Of a stretch of DNA of 8,132 bases, positions 6,965 to 8,132 are shown in pieces (position 1 is the first letter of the stretch; each line of letters starts with the position of its first letter). Origin of the DNA: Anaerolineae bacterium (GTDB lineage Bacteria; Chloroflexota; Anaerolineae; Anaerolineales; UBA4823); assembly GCA_030622805.1 (NCBI GenBank), contig JAUXFR010000049.1, forward strand, positions 1 through 8,132, written 5' to 3'. The notes beneath the pieces are model-generated. The model saw only the letters and a program-made list of their open reading frames with translations. It was not told where the DNA came from and did no database searches. The position numbers and the translations under genes are program-made.

Positions 6965-7864
6965 ATGGATCAAATCAGTGGTGTTCTTCTATGTGTAGTC
7001 GGTGCGGTCGTTCTGATCGTGTTGGCGATGGTCGCGATGGCGGTAAAAATTATCCCCGAGTACCAGCGCCTGGTTGTTTTTCGATTGGGGCGCTGCGTTG
7101 GTGCCAGGGGTCCAGGTGTGGTAATCCTGATCCCATTTATTGATAAGGGCGTAAAAGTTGATCTGCGCGAGCAGGTGCGTGAAGTCCCTCTTCAAACTTC
7201 AATTACCCAGGATAACGCCTCCATCTCAGTAGATTTCATCTGGTATTACAAAATTTTGGATGCTTCCGAGAGTGTGCTGAACGTAGGAAATTTTGAACTC
7301 GCGGCAGAGGGCATGGCGACGACCACGCTGCGCGCCGTTATCGGAGGTATTACGCTGGATGACACGTTATCCGAGCGAGAACGTATTAATAATCTGCTGC
7401 GTACACGCCTGGACGAGGTGACAGAACGCTGGGGTGTGAAAGTCACTAACGTGGAGATCCGTGAGATCACGCCGCCGCGTGAAATTCTGGACGCGATGAA
7501 CCGCCAGATGTCAGCCGAACGAAATCGGCGCGCGGTCGTCACAGAATCAACCGGTGCGAGGGAGGCCGCAGTCAACGTGGCGAACGGCGCGAAACAGGCT
7601 GCGATTTTGAATGCGGAAGGTGATAAACAGTCCAATATTCTGAGAGCCGAAGGGGATCGAGAAGCGCAGGTATTGCGCGCTGAAGGCTATTCGACCGCGC
7701 TGGATCGCATCTTTCAGGTTGCTCAGACGGTCGATAAAAAGACCATGACGCTGCAGTATTTCGATATGCTGGAAATGATCGGTAAAAGCCCATCGACCAA
7801 GTACATCTTCCCGTTGGAGTTCACCAAATTCCTGGATAATTTCATAAAGGACGACGAGACATAA
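6965..7864 (+). CDS. slipin / stomatin-like SPFH-domain membrane protein
   Basis: This protein has one N-terminal membrane segment (about 5-28) and the SPFH domain of the stomatin/prohibitin/flotillin group (about 29-185). Typical phrases are PEYQRLVVFRLGR (31-43), GARGPGVVILIPFID (46-60), VDLREQVREVPLQ (65-77), ITQDNASISVDFIWYYKILD (80-99), TTLRAVIGGITLDDTLSERERIN (120-142) and WGVKVTNVEIREITPP (156-171). A charged Ala/Glu-rich helix follows (about 180-240) with AEGD-type repeats (216-220, 228-232, 239-241), then IFPLEF near the C-terminus. Slipins oligomerise on the inner membrane and are linked to membrane microdomains and protein quality control. At 299 residues it is slipin-sized; flotillins are larger. 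It is co-transcribed with the NfeD-like gene, the usual partner. The start at 6965 is certain from the ribosome binding site at 6952-6959. The acetyltransferase gene begins 10 bases after its stop. Confidence 0.93.
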   Translation: MDQISGVLLCVVGAVVLIVLAMVAMAVKIIPEYQRLVVFRLGRCVGARGPGVVILIPFIDKGVKVDLREQVREVPLQTSITQDNASISVDFIWYYKILDASESVLNVGNFELAAEGMATTTLRAVIGGITLDDTLSERERINNLLRTRLDEVTERWGVKVTNVEIREITPPREILDAMNRQMSAERNRRAVVTESTGAREAAVNVANGAKQAAILNAEGDKQSNILRAEGDREAQVLRAEGYSTALDRIFQVAQTVDKKTMTLQYFDMLEMIGKSPSTKYIFPLEFTKFLDNFIKDDET

Positions 7865-7874
7865 CAACGGATCT

Positions 7875-8132
7875 ATGATATCACCTGCAGCATCAGTGCC
7901 AGGTAGCAGGGCCATAATTTCCCCGGCTACCTGGCGCGATTTAATTATCCTGAGACGGGTGGAAAAAGCCTGTTTTGGGTCCGACTCATGGCCTTTGATA
8001 GATCTCATCGGCGTCCTTACAAAGCCAGGAGTCGTTCGGCTAAAAGTCGTGATCGGTGAGGAGATGGTTGGCTTTATCGCCGGGGATGTTCGTCCAGCCG
8101 AGAAGTTGGCTTGGATTGCTACCTTTTGTGTC
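7875..8132 (+). CDS. GNAT-family N-acetyltransferase, RimI-like (partial, runs off the window)
   Basis: The frame from the ATG at 7875 stays open for 86 codons to the window edge. Residues 13-33 (AIISPATWRDL, then VEKACF), DSWPLIDL (37-44), VRLKVVIGEEMVGFIAGDV (54-72) and LAWIATFCV (78-86) match the first part of a GNAT fold: strand 1, helix 1 with the E..CF..D.WP phrase common in RimI-like enzymes, strands 2-3, and the strand leading to the acetyl-CoA loop. The acetyl-CoA motif (R/Q-x-x-G-x-G/A) would lie just beyond the window. Such enzymes move an acetyl group from acetyl-CoA to an amine; RimI acts on ribosomal protein bS18, but the substrate here cannot be told. No good Shine-Dalgarno precedes the ATG, and a strong hairpin lies inside codons 7-21. 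A GTG at 7896 is a possible alternative start, though it sits in the stem. The gene probably belongs to the NfeD/slipin transcript. Confidence 0.75.
   Translation, partial: MISPAASVPGSRAIISPATWRDLIILRRVEKACFGSDSWPLIDLIGVLTKPGVVRLKVVIGEEMVGFIAGDVRPAEKLAWIATFCV
7896..7937 (+). repeat. strong stem-loop at the start of the acetyltransferase gene
   Basis: GCCAGGTAGC (7898-7907) and GCTACCTGGC (7926-7935) are perfect inverted repeats of 10 bases. The stem extends outward by one U-G and one G-C pair. Inward, after one A/G mismatch, GGG (7909-7911) pairs with CCC (7922-7924), leaving a 10-base AT-rich loop. The following bases (GATTTAATTATCC) are not a T-run, so this is not a classic intrinsic terminator. 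It starts 32 bases after the slipin stop and could attenuate or protect the mRNA. Confidence 0.6.

Noticed and set aside
7896..7937. The hairpin after slipin as a classic intrinsic terminator.
   Set aside because: No run of T follows the stem on the plus strand, and it lies within an open frame encoding a convincing GNAT domain.
7547..8008. A 153-codon minus-strand frame across the slipin end and acetyltransferase start.
   Set aside because: It is antisense to the slipin C-terminus and to a plausible GNAT start, and its product has no family-like pattern.

Overview
The window is a bacterial chromosomal segment with almost no non-coding DNA. By eye it is close to 50% G+C. The gene content and some protein signatures suggest Chloroflexota, probably Anaerolineae. 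These signatures are the NAD synthetase motif GYTTIFG-SACALNPLGDLYKTQVRQ, the NfeD/slipin pair, and a carrier with an extracytoplasmic N-terminal domain. The assignment is an inference from remembered family patterns and was not tested by a search.

Layout: (1) 12-2033 (+) encodes a long ABC-F protein with two ATPase domains and a basic, coiled-coil C-terminal tail. (2) 6157-2048 (-) is a compact four-gene cluster, read in order: a nitrilase-superfamily amidase that looks like the glutaminase half of glutamine-dependent NAD synthetase, an ArsB/NhaD-SLC13-like membrane carrier with an extra N-terminal extracytoplasmic domain, a universal-stress-protein-like protein, and the synthetase half of NAD synthetase (NadE). 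The last two overlap by 4 bases. (3) 6158-6332 is a divergent promoter region. (4) 6333-7864 (+) holds a short NfeD-like membrane protein and a slipin/stomatin-like SPFH protein, 11 bases apart, with an excellent ribosome binding site. (5) 7875 to the window end (+) is the start of a GNAT acetyltransferase, whose first codons contain a strong stem-loop.

How the genes may work together: the amidase would release ammonia from glutamine and NadE would use it to amidate deamido-NAD. The usual fused glutamine-dependent NAD synthetase would then be two polypeptides encoded at opposite ends of one transcription unit. The carrier and the stress protein lie between them with no obvious link to NAD. 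NfeD and slipin are a recognised membrane-protein partnership acting in membrane organisation or quality control.

The points most worth a second look are the split NAD synthetase, the replacement of a normally invariant NadE active-site Asp by Val (residue 152), the carrier's extra domain, and the hairpin at the start of the acetyltransferase gene. I saw no tRNA, rRNA, CRISPR array, insertion sequence or phage gene.
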